Part shown: piece by piece, positions 1 to 6,197 of the stretch
Numbering within the stretch: position 1 is the stretch's first letter
How the letters are laid out: every line of letters starts with the position of its first letter
Assembly (NCBI GenBank): GCA_039917655.1
Contig: JBDSJC010000265.1
Location: 1-7,754, forward strand
Origin: PNKC01 sp039917655
GTDB taxonomy: Bacteria > Chloroflexota > Dehalococcoidia > Tepidiformales > Tepidiformaceae
Direction: 5' to 3'
Length of the DNA stretch: 7,754 nucleotides
The notes under the pieces: model-generated
What the model was told of the DNA's origin: nothing
Seen by the model: only the letters and a program-made list of their open reading frames with translations
Database searches by the model: none
Program-made: the position numbers and the translations under genes

Positions 1-2
1 AG

Positions 3-284
3 GGGAACCTGGCCCTGATCATGGGCGACATTACCCCCGAAGCGCTCACCCAGATGATGCAGATGGCGGCGGTTGCTGGCGGGCTCTCTCCGGCGGCGAT
101 GCCGAACATCGAGGGTTACGAGATCACCGAGATGCCGGCGGCCGACGATGGCGAAGTCTTCGAAGTGGAGTTCCGCTCCGCGATCGGCAAGGCGACGCTC
201 TCCACCACCTGGAAAGAGATCATGGGGCAGTGGAAGATCGCCGCTGTCCGCCTGGTCTCCGCCGAGCCCGCGCCCGGCACGTAG
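3..284 (+). CDS. C-terminal part of an unidentified protein, possibly NTF2-like fold (5' partial)
   Basis: The frame is open from the left edge of the window to the TAG at 282-284, so the gene probably begins upstream. The ATG at 21 has no well-spaced Shine-Dalgarno site: the only purine run, at 1-7, lies about 13 bases upstream. The visible part is about 93 residues. It starts with a Met-rich amphipathic stretch (GDITPEALTQMMQM), then has alternating strand-like segments ending in VFEVEF, ATLSTTWKEI and QWKIAAVRLV. A closing strand built on a G-x-W-K-I pattern is common in NTF2/SnoaL-like small-molecule-binding or accessory domains, but this is a weak resemblance and no catalytic residues can be assigned. 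No membrane segment is visible in this part. The stop lies 19 bases before the sixA start, with the sixA ribosome site directly after it, so the two are probably co-transcribed. Function unknown. Confidence 0.6.
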   Translation, partial: GNLALIMGDITPEALTQMMQMAAVAGGLSPAAMPNIEGYEITEMPAADDGEVFEVEFRSAIGKATLSTTWKEIMGQWKIAAVRLVSAEPAPGT

Positions 285-303
285 CGAAGGAGAAGGGCGG
301 CCG

Positions 304-801
304 ATGGAACTTTGCCTCGTCCGCCACGCGATAGCCATCGACCGAGGGACGCCTGGATTCGAAAACGATGACCTGCGCCCGCTTACGCCAGACGGCGCGA
401 AGCGGTTTAAGCAGGCGGCACGCGGCCTCTCGCTGCTCGTCACGCCGCAGGTCATCCTCACCAGCCCGCTGGTGCGGGCGCGGCAGACCGCCGAGATCCT
501 CATGGAAGTCTATCGCTTGCCGAACCTCCATTTCTGCGATGCCCTGGCCAGCGGCGACCACGCCGCTCTGCTCCGCGACGTGGCCGAAGTCGAGGCGCAA
601 TCTGTGCTCGTGGTCGGGCACGAACCGCACATCTCGGGCTTGCTCTCGTACTTATTGGCGGACAACGAGTCGCGCATCAGAGCGACCTTCAAGAAAGGCG
701 CCGCGGCGCTAGTCTCCTGCGTGGACGAGCCAGGAGCGGACGCCTGTTGGCTCGAATGGCTGCTCCAGCCCGCGGCCTTGCGCAGGATCGCTCAGTCCTG
801 A
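304..801 (+). CDS. sixA: SixA-type phosphohistidine phosphatase (histidine phosphatase superfamily)
   Basis: A cytosolic 165-residue protein, close to the length of E. coli SixA (about 161). SixA removes phosphate from phosphohistidine on signalling proteins such as HPt domains or nitrogen-PTS proteins. The nucleophile motif L-V-R-H-A is at residues 5-9, with R7 and the phospho-accepting H8. The second arginine block, TSPLVRARQTAEIL, is at 53-66, and the second catalytic histidine is H106 in VVGHEPH. The usual insertions of phosphoglycerate mutases are absent, which favours SixA over larger family members. ATG 304 is chosen because purine-rich AAGGAGAAGGG lies just upstream at 287-297 and the protein then starts directly at the first core strand. 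The frame is open further upstream, but that extension is low-complexity Arg/Pro sequence antisense-like in composition. The last 10 bases overlap the end of the oppositely oriented ppx gene. The actual phosphoprotein target cannot be deduced. Confidence 0.93.
   Translation: MELCLVRHAIAIDRGTPGFENDDLRPLTPDGAKRFKQAARGLSLLVTPQVILTSPLVRARQTAEILMEVYRLPNLHFCDALASGDHAALLRDVAEVEAQSVLVVGHEPHISGLLSYLLADNESRIRATFKKGAAALVSCVDEPGADACWLEWLLQPAALRRIAQS
792..801. other. Convergent 3' overlap of sixA and ppx
   Basis: The ten bases TCAGTCCTGA contain both stop codons: TGA of sixA at 799-801 on the + strand and TGA of ppx (TCA at 792-794) on the - strand. There is therefore no room for a terminator between the genes, so each transcript must run into the other gene's coding region. 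This can be seen directly; any regulatory effect is inference. Confidence 0.9.
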
Positions 802-2315
802 CGCCTGGCGGTGATCAACAACGGTGTCTTGAAGACCGATTCGAAGCGTTTCTGCTGACGCTCCAGGTCATAGATCTCCGCATCCAACGGCGCTCGCGAA
901 GTGAGCTGGAGATGAACCCCTTCGGGTTCGGCGCGCGCCTCGATGCCGAGGACGGGAGAAGGGACGCGCCGCCGCACCGCCCGCGCGCAGCCTAGCAGCG
1001 AAGCTAGCACCGCCGCTCGACGGGGGTCCTCGGGTTCGATGAGCGTGCGGTAGGGCGAAAGATCGGGTGTGCCCGATGCGGCGGAGCGAACGAGCGCCGC
1101 GACAAGCACGATTTCGCGGTGCTCGAAACCGTGGAGGTCGCCGCTGTGCACCAGGTATTCGGCGTGCCTATCGCGGTTGTAGAAATCCACGTGCATGCCG
1201 ATTCCCGCAAGGCGGGCGGCGGCGAGGAGCAGGTCGAGTTCGTTATCGCCGAACCCGTGTAAGGACTCAGTGGCGGTGAACAGCAGGGCGGCGGTGTTGA
1301 CCACCGGCTCAGCGGCCAGTTCGTCGACGCCGTTGGCGCGCGCAAGGCCGCTAATCGAGGCCGTGCGGACGTCCGGCAGCGTGGCGCTTTGGCCGCGCAA
1401 CTCCTGCCAGAGCACCCCTTCGCGCAGCCCCTGACCGGCAACCGTCAGGGTTGTCGCGCCGGTCATCTCCATCACCTCATCGATCACGACCGCCGCCGCC
1501 GGAAGGATGTCAGCGCGAGCAGGGTTCATCCCGGGGATGCGGCGCCGTTCGTCAGGCGTGGCCTTGAGGAGGGTAGTGGTCACGCGGCGCATCTCGCGCC
1601 GCGGGATGACGAATCCGTGGAGGCGCCTCAGTGGGTAGCCGCGCCGGATCCTCATCAGCCGCGCCAGGTTGCGGACGGCCCCACCGGAGCCGTAGAGCGT
1701 TTCTGAAGGGTCGCCCACGTTAAACTGGGCGCGAACTGCCTTGCGGAGGGCACGCACATCCTTGGTCGAGGGTGGGTCCGAGCGGAAGTAGCGCTCGGTG
1801 GCGTAGATAGCGCCGAGTGGCGCTGACTGCGCTTCCACCAGCACACGGTCGCGCACGTTCATGAGTTCGAGCGAGCCGCCGCCGATATCGAGCAGGTGGC
1901 CATCCCGCAGGCCGGTGCTGTTAATCACGCCGAGGAAACCGGCGTACGCCTCTTCGGGCGCGGAAAGCACCCGAATCGATATCCCGGTCTGCTCCCGCGC
2001 CTGGGCAACAAACGCGTGTCCGTTGGGTGCGCGGCGCAACGCTTCGGTGCCGACAACCACGGTGGACGTAGGGCTGAACGAATTGGCTACCTCGGACATG
2101 ATGCGCAGGGCGCGGAGGCCGCGTTCCATGCCGCCGGGAGTGAGATCGCCCCCATCCTGCCCTTCGCCAAGGCGTGCATCGAAACGCTCTTCGTCGATGA
2201 CTTCAAACGCAGCGGACGAAAGCTCGCGCGCCACCAGCAGCCGAACGGAATTCGAACCAACATCAATAACCGCGATCGTCCGGCCTTGCGCCACGCACCC
2301 TCCGAGGAATGGCAT
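792..2315 (-). CDS. ppx: Exopolyphosphatase / guanosine pentaphosphatase family protein (Ppx/GppA), full length
   Basis: A 507-residue protein with the same overall plan as E. coli PPX (513). The actin-like ASKHA phosphatase fold occupies about 13-305, an HD-like helical domain about 310-420, and a C-terminal domain about 430-507. Visible motifs are the first phosphate loop AVIDVGSNSVRLLVA (15-29), the catalytic glutamate region PEEAYAGFLGV (120-130, E122 aligning with E. coli E121), the second phosphate loop LLDIGGGSLEL (141-151), YGSGGAVRNLA (208-218), RADILPAAAVVIDEV (267-281) and GLREGVL (296-302). It should cleave terminal phosphate from polyphosphate and possibly from pppGpp. The HD-like domain has lost the usual histidine-acid pair: LAGIG at 369-373 stands where E. 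coli has LHEVG. The ATG at 2315 has no Shine-Dalgarno site. A GTG at 2294, preceded by GGAGGG three bases away, would give MAQGRTIAVID and may be the true start. The gene faces sixA, with a 10-bp overlap of the two ends. Confidence 0.93.
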   Translation of the reverse strand: MPFLGGCVAQGRTIAVIDVGSNSVRLLVARELSSAAFEVIDEERFDARLGEGQDGGDLTPGGMERGLRALRIMSEVANSFSPTSTVVVGTEALRRAPNGHAFVAQAREQTGISIRVLSAPEEAYAGFLGVINSTGLRDGHLLDIGGGSLELMNVRDRVLVEAQSAPLGAIYATERYFRSDPPSTKDVRALRKAVRAQFNVGDPSETLYGSGGAVRNLARLMRIRRGYPLRRLHGFVIPRREMRRVTTTLLKATPDERRRIPGMNPARADILPAAAVVIDEVMEMTGATTLTVAGQGLREGVLWQELRGQSATLPDVRTASISGLARANGVDELAAEPVVNTAALLFTATESLHGFGDNELDLLLAAARLAGIGMHVDFYNRDRHAEYLVHSGDLHGFEHREIVLVAALVRSAASGTPDLSPYRTLIEPEDPRRAAVLASLLGCARAVRRRVPSPVLGIEARAEPEGVHLQLTSRAPLDAEIYDLERQQKRFESVFKTPLLITARRQD

Positions 2316-2460
2316 TATCCGTTGCCGGGCAGCGTGGCGCTTGGCCCGTCATGGCATCGAGATGAAGGGGCGAACCGTACCGTTAATCAGAAAAGACCTG
2401 GCCCTGTAAGGTATAGACTTTTACCTTGACGATGTAGGATATTGCTCACGAGGTGGCTGA
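2316..2460. promoter_or_regulatory. Divergent intergenic region between ppx and the small secreted-protein gene
   Basis: These 145 bases must hold the promoters of ppx (leftward) and of the small gene at 2461 (rightward). The part from about 2380 to 2445 is clearly AT-richer than the rest of the window. No textbook pair of -35 and -10 boxes stands out on either strand. The best rightward candidate is TAGACT (2414-2419) with GATATT (2438-2443), 18 bases apart, a weak match. The TTGACG at 2426-2431 has no suitable -10 partner. The region also contains the inverted repeat listed separately. Confidence 0.4.
2408..2427. repeat. Short inverted repeat, possible operator
   Basis: AAGGTA at 2408-2413 and TACCTT at 2422-2427 are perfect inverted copies separated by 8 bases. 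The pair sits in the AT-rich core of the divergent region between ppx and the small gene at 2461, about where promoters are expected. No T-tract follows, so it does not look like a terminator. A dimeric repressor site is possible, but six-base arms could arise by chance. Confidence 0.3.
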
Positions 2461-2706
2461 ATGCGACGAAAAGCGATGATTGCGACCCTGCTCCTGCCAC
2501 TGCCCTTTGCCGCTCTGCCGCTAGTTGGTGTCTTGCTGGGGATGGGCGGCGGTTCCCATACAGTCGTAGTGGATACGCGGCCGGCGGAAGCGCGGCAGAT
2601 GCAGTTGGACAGCCCGAAGGCGGAGGCTGGCTCACTCGCCTACGGCGTCTCTGACCCGTTCCAGGGCGGCTGTGGCGCCCTGGCGGATCTGCGCGCCGAA
2701 AGCTAG
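2461..2706 (+). CDS. Small predicted secreted or membrane-anchored protein of unknown function
   Basis: An 81-residue protein that I do not recognise. It has a basic start (MRRK), then a hydrophobic stretch at about 6-28 (roughly AMIATLLLPL onward to GVLLGMGGG), which reads as a signal peptide or single membrane anchor. The rest is a short polar tail of about 50 residues with one cysteine (residue 71) and no recognisable domain. Support for coding: a good ribosome site (GAGGTGG at 2450-2456, about 4 bases before the ATG), mostly G or C at third codon positions, and a location that otherwise would be a gap of about 500 bases. No classical signal-peptidase site or lipobox is evident. A strong hairpin lies about 48 bases after the stop. 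It stands alone between the divergent ppx gene and the dehydrogenase operon. It could instead be a chance reading frame. Confidence 0.5.
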   Translation: MRRKAMIATLLLPLPFAALPLVGVLLGMGGGSHTVVVDTRPAEARQMQLDSPKAEAGSLAYGVSDPFQGGCGALADLRAES

Positions 2707-2721
2707 GAAACCCAGGCAGTG

Positions 2722-2730
2722 TGATACGAT
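2722..2730 (+). promoter_or_regulatory. Possible extended -10 promoter element upstream of the dehydrogenase operon
   Basis: TGATACGAT reads as the TGn extension followed by TACGAT, a four-of-six match to TATAAT. No -35 box is visible at the usual distance (2702-2708), which extended -10 promoters can tolerate. Transcription would start near 2737, giving an untranslated leader of roughly 85 bases that contains the 2755-2781 hairpin. This is inferred from sequence resemblance only. Confidence 0.3.
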
Positions 2731-2754
2731 CGGCGGACGAGATTGAGCGGAGCC

Positions 2755-2783
2755 AATGCCGTGTGCATTCCGCACGGCATTTT
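2755..2783 (+). terminator. Strong hairpin with short T-tract: weak intrinsic terminator or leader attenuator
   Basis: AATGCCGTGTG (2755-2765) pairs with CGCACGGCATT (2771-2781) to form an 11-bp stem with one G-U pair and a five-base loop CATTC (2766-2770). Bases 2780-2783 are TTTT, two of them inside the stem, followed by CGCG, so the U-tail is short. It may end the transcript of the small gene at 2461. If the operon promoter lies upstream at about 2722-2730, it would instead sit in the 5' leader of the dehydrogenase operon. The stem is not followed by T residues on the opposite strand. Confidence 0.5.
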
Positions 2784-2823
2784 CGCGAACCTCGATCAAA
2801 GCGTCTGACCGCAGAGGGCAATG

Positions 2824-3849
2824 ATGGCCGCTACCCGCACCCGTCGCACCCGCTCCAAAGAGACGATCGAGGACTACCTCCTCAGCGAACACCAGCTGGA
2901 GGAGATGTACTACTACATGCTGCTGGCTCGCCGCCTGAACGAGCGGATGCTGGCGATGAACCGCCAGGGCCGTGCCCCGTTCGTGATCGCTGGCGCCGGG
3001 CAGGAAGCGGCCCAGGTGGGCGCGGCAATGGCCCTGCGCAAGGGCGAGGACTACGTCGCGCCGTACTATCGTGACCTCGGCGTGAACCTTGTCCTGGGGA
3101 TGACCGCCCGCGAGGCGATGCTCAACCTGCTGGGCAAGCGGGACGACCCGAACGGTCACGGAAAGCAGATGCCCGCGCACTGGGGTCACCGCGAACGCAA
3201 GGTGGTCACGCAATCGAGCGTGGTCACCACGCAGTTCCTCCACGCCACGGGCATCGCGCTCGCCGCGAAGCTGAAGAAGGACCCGATCGTTGTGCTTACA
3301 TGCTGCGGGGAAGGCAGCACCAGCAAGGGCGATTTTCACGAAGCGCTCAACTTCGCCGCGGTGCATAAGCTTCCCGTGATCTTCTTCGTGGAGAACAACG
3401 GCTACGCGATCACCGAATCGACCGAGAAGTCGTTGCCTGTGCCGAATGTGGCGGACCGCGCGCGCGGTTACGGCATCCAGAGCGCGATGGTCGATGGCAT
3501 GGATTGCATCGCTGTCTACCAGACCGTCCGTCCGGCGGTGGACCAGGCGCGCCGGGGCGGCGGGCCATTCCTGATTGAGGCCAAGTGCTACCGGCTTTGG
3601 CCGCACTCCAGCGATGATGACGACACACGGTACCGGCCGAGGAAAGAGCTCGAAGAGTGGATCAAGAAGGATCCGCTGACGCTTTTCAGGGCACGAGTTG
3701 AAACGGACGGCATCTTCCCGAAGGAAGACCTCGACGAGATCGAACAGCGGGTGGCCGATGAGGTCCGGGACGCTGCCCAGTGGGCGATGATGCAGCCCGA
3801 CCCGGAACCCGAAGACGCCCTCACCTTCGTCTACAAGGAGCTCGACTAG
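2824..3849 (+). CDS. bkdAA: 2-oxoacid dehydrogenase E1 alpha subunit, probably branched-chain type
   Basis: The thiamine-diphosphate-dependent E1 component, which decarboxylates 2-oxoacids with the beta subunit and passes the acyl group to E2 lipoate. The protein has 341 residues. Visible motifs (numbered from ATG 2824) are the diphosphate-binding block CGEGSTSKGDFHEALNFA (161-178; GEG replaces the textbook GDG, with N176), then VENNGYAIT at 189-197, QFLHATGIALA at 137-147, and the conserved loop HSSDDDDTRYR at 261-271 whose histidine lies at the active site. GKQMPAHWG (113-121) and the loop resemble branched-chain rather than pyruvate enzymes. Two ATG codons are adjacent (2821 and 2824). GAGGG at 2814-2818 is only 2 bases from the first but 5 from the second, so 2824 is preferred. 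The TAG stop shares a base with the GTG of the next gene, showing translational coupling. Substrate preference is inferred; pyruvate or acetoin specificity cannot be excluded. Confidence 0.93.
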   Translation: MAATRTRRTRSKETIEDYLLSEHQLEEMYYYMLLARRLNERMLAMNRQGRAPFVIAGAGQEAAQVGAAMALRKGEDYVAPYYRDLGVNLVLGMTAREAMLNLLGKRDDPNGHGKQMPAHWGHRERKVVTQSSVVTTQFLHATGIALAAKLKKDPIVVLTCCGEGSTSKGDFHEALNFAAVHKLPVIFFVENNGYAITESTEKSLPVPNVADRARGYGIQSAMVDGMDCIAVYQTVRPAVDQARRGGGPFLIEAKCYRLWPHSSDDDDTRYRPRKELEEWIKKDPLTLFRARVETDGIFPKEDLDEIEQRVADEVRDAAQWAMMQPDPEPEDALTFVYKELD

Positions 3850-4826
3850 TGGCGACGATGACCGTGGTCGAAGCCGTTCGCAGCACCCTGGACGAAGAGA
3901 TGGCGCGCGACGACCGGATCTTCTTGCTCGGCGAAGACGTGGAAGCGGGCGGGGTCTTCCGTGCCACCGACGGGCTGCACGCCAAGTACGGGGAACGCGT
4001 CATCGATTCGCCGCTGGCGGAGTCATCGATCATCGGCATCAGCATTGGGGCGGCGCACTATGGCCTTCGCCCGATAGCCGAGATCCAGTTCGCCGACTTC
4101 ATCCACTCCGGGTTCGACCAGCTCTGCAGCGAGGCTTCGCGCTGGTCTTACCGCACAAACGGGGACTCGTTTCTGCCGATGGTGGTGCGCGCACCGTGGG
4201 GCGGCGGGGTGCATGGCGGCCAGCATCACTCGCAAAGCATTGAGGCGTACTACGCGCACATGCCCGGGATCAAGGTCGTTGCGCCGGCCTTCCCGGCGGA
4301 CTTTCGGAGCCTGTTGAAGGCCTCGATTCTGGACCCTAACCCCGTGCTCTTCCTCGAACACAAGCGCATCTACCGCCTGATCAAACAGGACGTGGACAAC
4401 GCACCAGCCGAAACGCAACTCAGCCGGGCGCGGGTTACGCGGAAAGGCAGCGACCTCACGATCATCGCCTACGGCTTCATGTTGCACGAATCGCTCGGCG
4501 CCGCGGAGACGCTGGCGGGCGAGGGGATCGACTGCACAGTTGTTGACCTGCTGACGCTCAATCCGCTCGACCAAGAGACGATCCTCGAATCGGCGAAAGC
4601 GACCGGCAAGGTGCTTATCGTGCACGAAGACACGCTGACCGGCGGGCTAGGCGGAGAGATTGCGGCGATCATCGCCGAACACGCGTTCGAATACCTCGAC
4701 GCGCCGATCCGCAGGCTGGCAGGCCCGGACGTGCCCGCCATGCCCTACCACCACGCAATGGAAGAGTTCTTTATGCCCAACCGCGAGAAGATCGCCTCGG
4801 CGGCGCGCGAGCTGGCTGCATACTAG
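3849..4826 (+). CDS. bkdAB: 2-oxoacid dehydrogenase E1 beta subunit, probably branched-chain type
   Basis: The second half of the E1 heterotetramer, 325 residues, a full-length family member with an N-terminal pyrimidine-binding transketolase domain and a C-terminal transketolase domain (about 195-320). Motifs include the typical start ATMTVVEAV, LLGEDV (26-31), the TPP-activating glutamate in SPLAESSI (54-61), RPIAEIQFADF (74-84), GGVHGGQHHSQS (119-130) and LFLEHKRIYRLIK (167-179). The EHKR-x-YR block is typical of branched-chain E1 beta subunits and is the best evidence for substrate class in this operon. The start is the GTG at 3849, because AAGGAG (3835-3840) lies 8 bases upstream and the protein then begins as relatives do. 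ATG 3858 is 17 bases from that site. The GTG shares one base with the preceding TAG. The AGGAG for the following E2 gene overlaps this gene's stop codon. Confidence 0.94.
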   Translation: MATMTVVEAVRSTLDEEMARDDRIFLLGEDVEAGGVFRATDGLHAKYGERVIDSPLAESSIIGISIGAAHYGLRPIAEIQFADFIHSGFDQLCSEASRWSYRTNGDSFLPMVVRAPWGGGVHGGQHHSQSIEAYYAHMPGIKVVAPAFPADFRSLLKASILDPNPVLFLEHKRIYRLIKQDVDNAPAETQLSRARVTRKGSDLTIIAYGFMLHESLGAAETLAGEGIDCTVVDLLTLNPLDQETILESAKATGKVLIVHEDTLTGGLGGEIAAIIAEHAFEYLDAPIRRLAGPDVPAMPYHHAMEEFFMPNREKIASAARELAAY

Positions 4827-4836
4827 GAGTTTCGAG

Positions 4837-6189
4837 ATGACGACCGTGACGATGCCCCAGCTCGGCGAAAGCGTCACCGAAGGGACGATCCTTGCCTGGC
4901 TGAAGCAGCCCGGCGACCCGATCGCGCTGGACGATTCGCTCTGTGAAATCGAAACCGAGAAGGTGACCGCGGAACTGCCTTCGCCGTACGAAGGGACTAT
5001 GGGTGAAATCCTGGCGCCGCAGGGCGAGACCGTTGATGTTGGCGCGGCCCTGTGCACGGTCATCGAAAGCGCGGGCGGTCTGTCAGCGCCAAGCGCCAAC
5101 GGCCACCAGACTCTAGCGGCGAAGGCGAGCGGTTGGAGCGGCGGGCCGATGTCTATCCCACCGGACGAAGGGAAAGAAGAACCAGAACCGGTGCTCGCCC
5201 CAGCCGCGCCGGCGGCTATAGCCGCCACTCGCGCGGTTGCGCCGGAGCCAATTTCCACCGCGGCTCGAGTTTCCACCAGGCCGGACCAGCGCGAACGATT
5301 CTACTCTCCGGCGGTCATGCGGCTCGCGCAGGAGCATTCGGTGGACCTCTCGACTGTGCAGGGAAGCGGCATCGGCGGGCGCGTCACGCGTAAGGATGTC
5401 GATGCGCTCATCGGCGCTGGCCCCGCCGCGCCCGCCGCTCCCCCGGTAGCCGCGGCACCCACGCAGCGGGCAGCAGCAGCGGCGCCGCAAGGAAGCGATT
5501 CCCAGCCGGCCTACACCGTCGTCCCTCTGACCCCCACGCGCCGCACGATAGCCGAGAACCTGAAGCGCTCGAACCTCGAAGCGCCGCAGGCCTGGACGAT
5601 GGTCGAGGCAGATGTGACCGGGCTTGTCCGCCTGCGCGCCCGTGAGAAGGAAGCCTTCCTGCGGCAAGAGGGCGTGGAACTGACGCTGTTGCCCTACTTC
5701 ACACTCGCCGTCTGCGAAACGCTGCGCGAATTCCCAATGCTCAACGCTCGCTGGGAAGGCGAGGAGCTGCGCCACTACCGCGCGCTCGATATTGGCATCG
5801 CGGTCGCTAGCGAACACGGACTGGTGGTGCCGGTCATCCACGGCGCCGGCGACCTGAGCGTCGCTGGTTTGGCGAAGCGCATCACTGACCTCGCCCAGCG
5901 AGCGCAGACCCGCAAACTGCGCCTGGAAGACATCGAAGGCGGCACCTTCACGGTGAACAACACGGGTTCGTTCGGCTCAATCGCCTCGAAGCCGATCGTC
6001 AACTATCCGCAGGTCGGGATCGTCACGATGGAACGCGTGGTCAAGCGCCCGGTCGTCCGGGACGAGGACGCGATCGCCGTGCGCTCGATGGTCAACGTCT
6101 GCCTCAGCTTCGACCACCGGGCGATGGACGGCGTGGAGGCGGGCGGCTTCCTGGCGGCGCTCAAGCGACGGCTTGAGGGGATTGGCTAA
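4837..6189 (+). CDS. bkdB: Dihydrolipoamide acyltransferase (E2) of a 2-oxoacid dehydrogenase, probably branched-chain type
   Basis: The 450-residue core of the complex, which transfers the acyl group from lipoate to CoA. Domains in order are one lipoyl domain (about 1-78, with lipoylated K42 in EIETEKVTAEL), an Ala/Pro-rich linker (about 85-150), a peripheral-subunit-binding domain (154-193, RFYSPAVMRLA to TRKDVDALIG), a second Ala/Pro linker (about 194-222) and the catalytic acyltransferase domain (226-450). The catalytic motif DHRAMDG carries H427 and D431, and FTVNNTGSFGS is at 371-381. The ATG at 4837 follows AGGAG (4825-4829) by 7 bases and gives the standard E2 start TVTMPQLGESVTEG. 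The gap from the E1 beta stop is 10 bases, so the three genes form an operon. No E3 gene follows; the next gene lies on the other strand with an 8-bp gap and no evident terminator. Succinyl or acetyl specificity is not excluded by the sequence alone. Confidence 0.94.
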   Translation: MTTVTMPQLGESVTEGTILAWLKQPGDPIALDDSLCEIETEKVTAELPSPYEGTMGEILAPQGETVDVGAALCTVIESAGGLSAPSANGHQTLAAKASGWSGGPMSIPPDEGKEEPEPVLAPAAPAAIAATRAVAPEPISTAARVSTRPDQRERFYSPAVMRLAQEHSVDLSTVQGSGIGGRVTRKDVDALIGAGPAAPAAPPVAAAPTQRAAAAAPQGSDSQPAYTVVPLTPTRRTIAENLKRSNLEAPQAWTMVEADVTGLVRLRAREKEAFLRQEGVELTLLPYFTLAVCETLREFPMLNARWEGEELRHYRALDIGIAVASEHGLVVPVIHGAGDLSVAGLAKRITDLAQRAQTRKLRLEDIEGGTFTVNNTGSFGSIASKPIVNYPQVGIVTMERVVKRPVVRDEDAIAVRSMVNVCLSFDHRAMDGVEAGGFLAALKRRLEGIG

Positions 6190-6197
6190 GCCAGCCC

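Noticed and set aside
73..303. Upstream in-frame extension of sixA
   Set aside because: The added sequence is Arg/Pro-rich low complexity overlapping the previous gene, and ATG 304 has both the ribosome site and the family-typical start.
1896..2429. Open frame of 177 codons on the + strand opposite the ppx N-terminal half
   Set aside because: Antisense to the conserved phosphate-binding motifs of PPX; no recognisable protein features.
2426..2431. TTGACG as a -35 box for the gene at 2461
   Set aside because: No -10-like hexamer lies 15-19 bases downstream; that position is occupied by the GC-rich ribosome site.
2632..3606. Long open frame of 324 codons on the - strand across the E1 alpha gene
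   Set aside because: It is the antisense shadow of a clearly recognised E1 alpha gene in GC-rich DNA. Its translation is His/Arg/Ala-rich and has no recognisable domain.
3780..3848. Upstream in-frame extension of E1 beta into the end of E1 alpha
   Set aside because: The extension overlaps the conserved E1 alpha C-terminus, and the GTG at 3849 has a well-placed AAGGAG.
4023..4625. Open frame of 200 codons on the - strand across E1 beta
   Set aside because: Antisense shadow of E1 beta, with no motifs and no ribosome site of note.
4660..4836. Upstream in-frame extension of E2 into the end of E1 beta
   Set aside because: The extension is out-of-frame E1 beta sequence. The lipoyl domain begins at ATG 4837, directly after an AGGAG.
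5113..5841. Open frame of 242 codons on the - strand across the E2 linkers and core
   Set aside because: Shadow of the E2 gene; the Ala/Pro linker codons read as Arg/Gly-rich sequence on the other strand.
6183..6193. Perfect small palindrome TGGCTAAGCCA at the end of E2, considered as a terminator
   Set aside because: The arms are separated by a single base, so no hairpin loop can form, and no T-tract follows.
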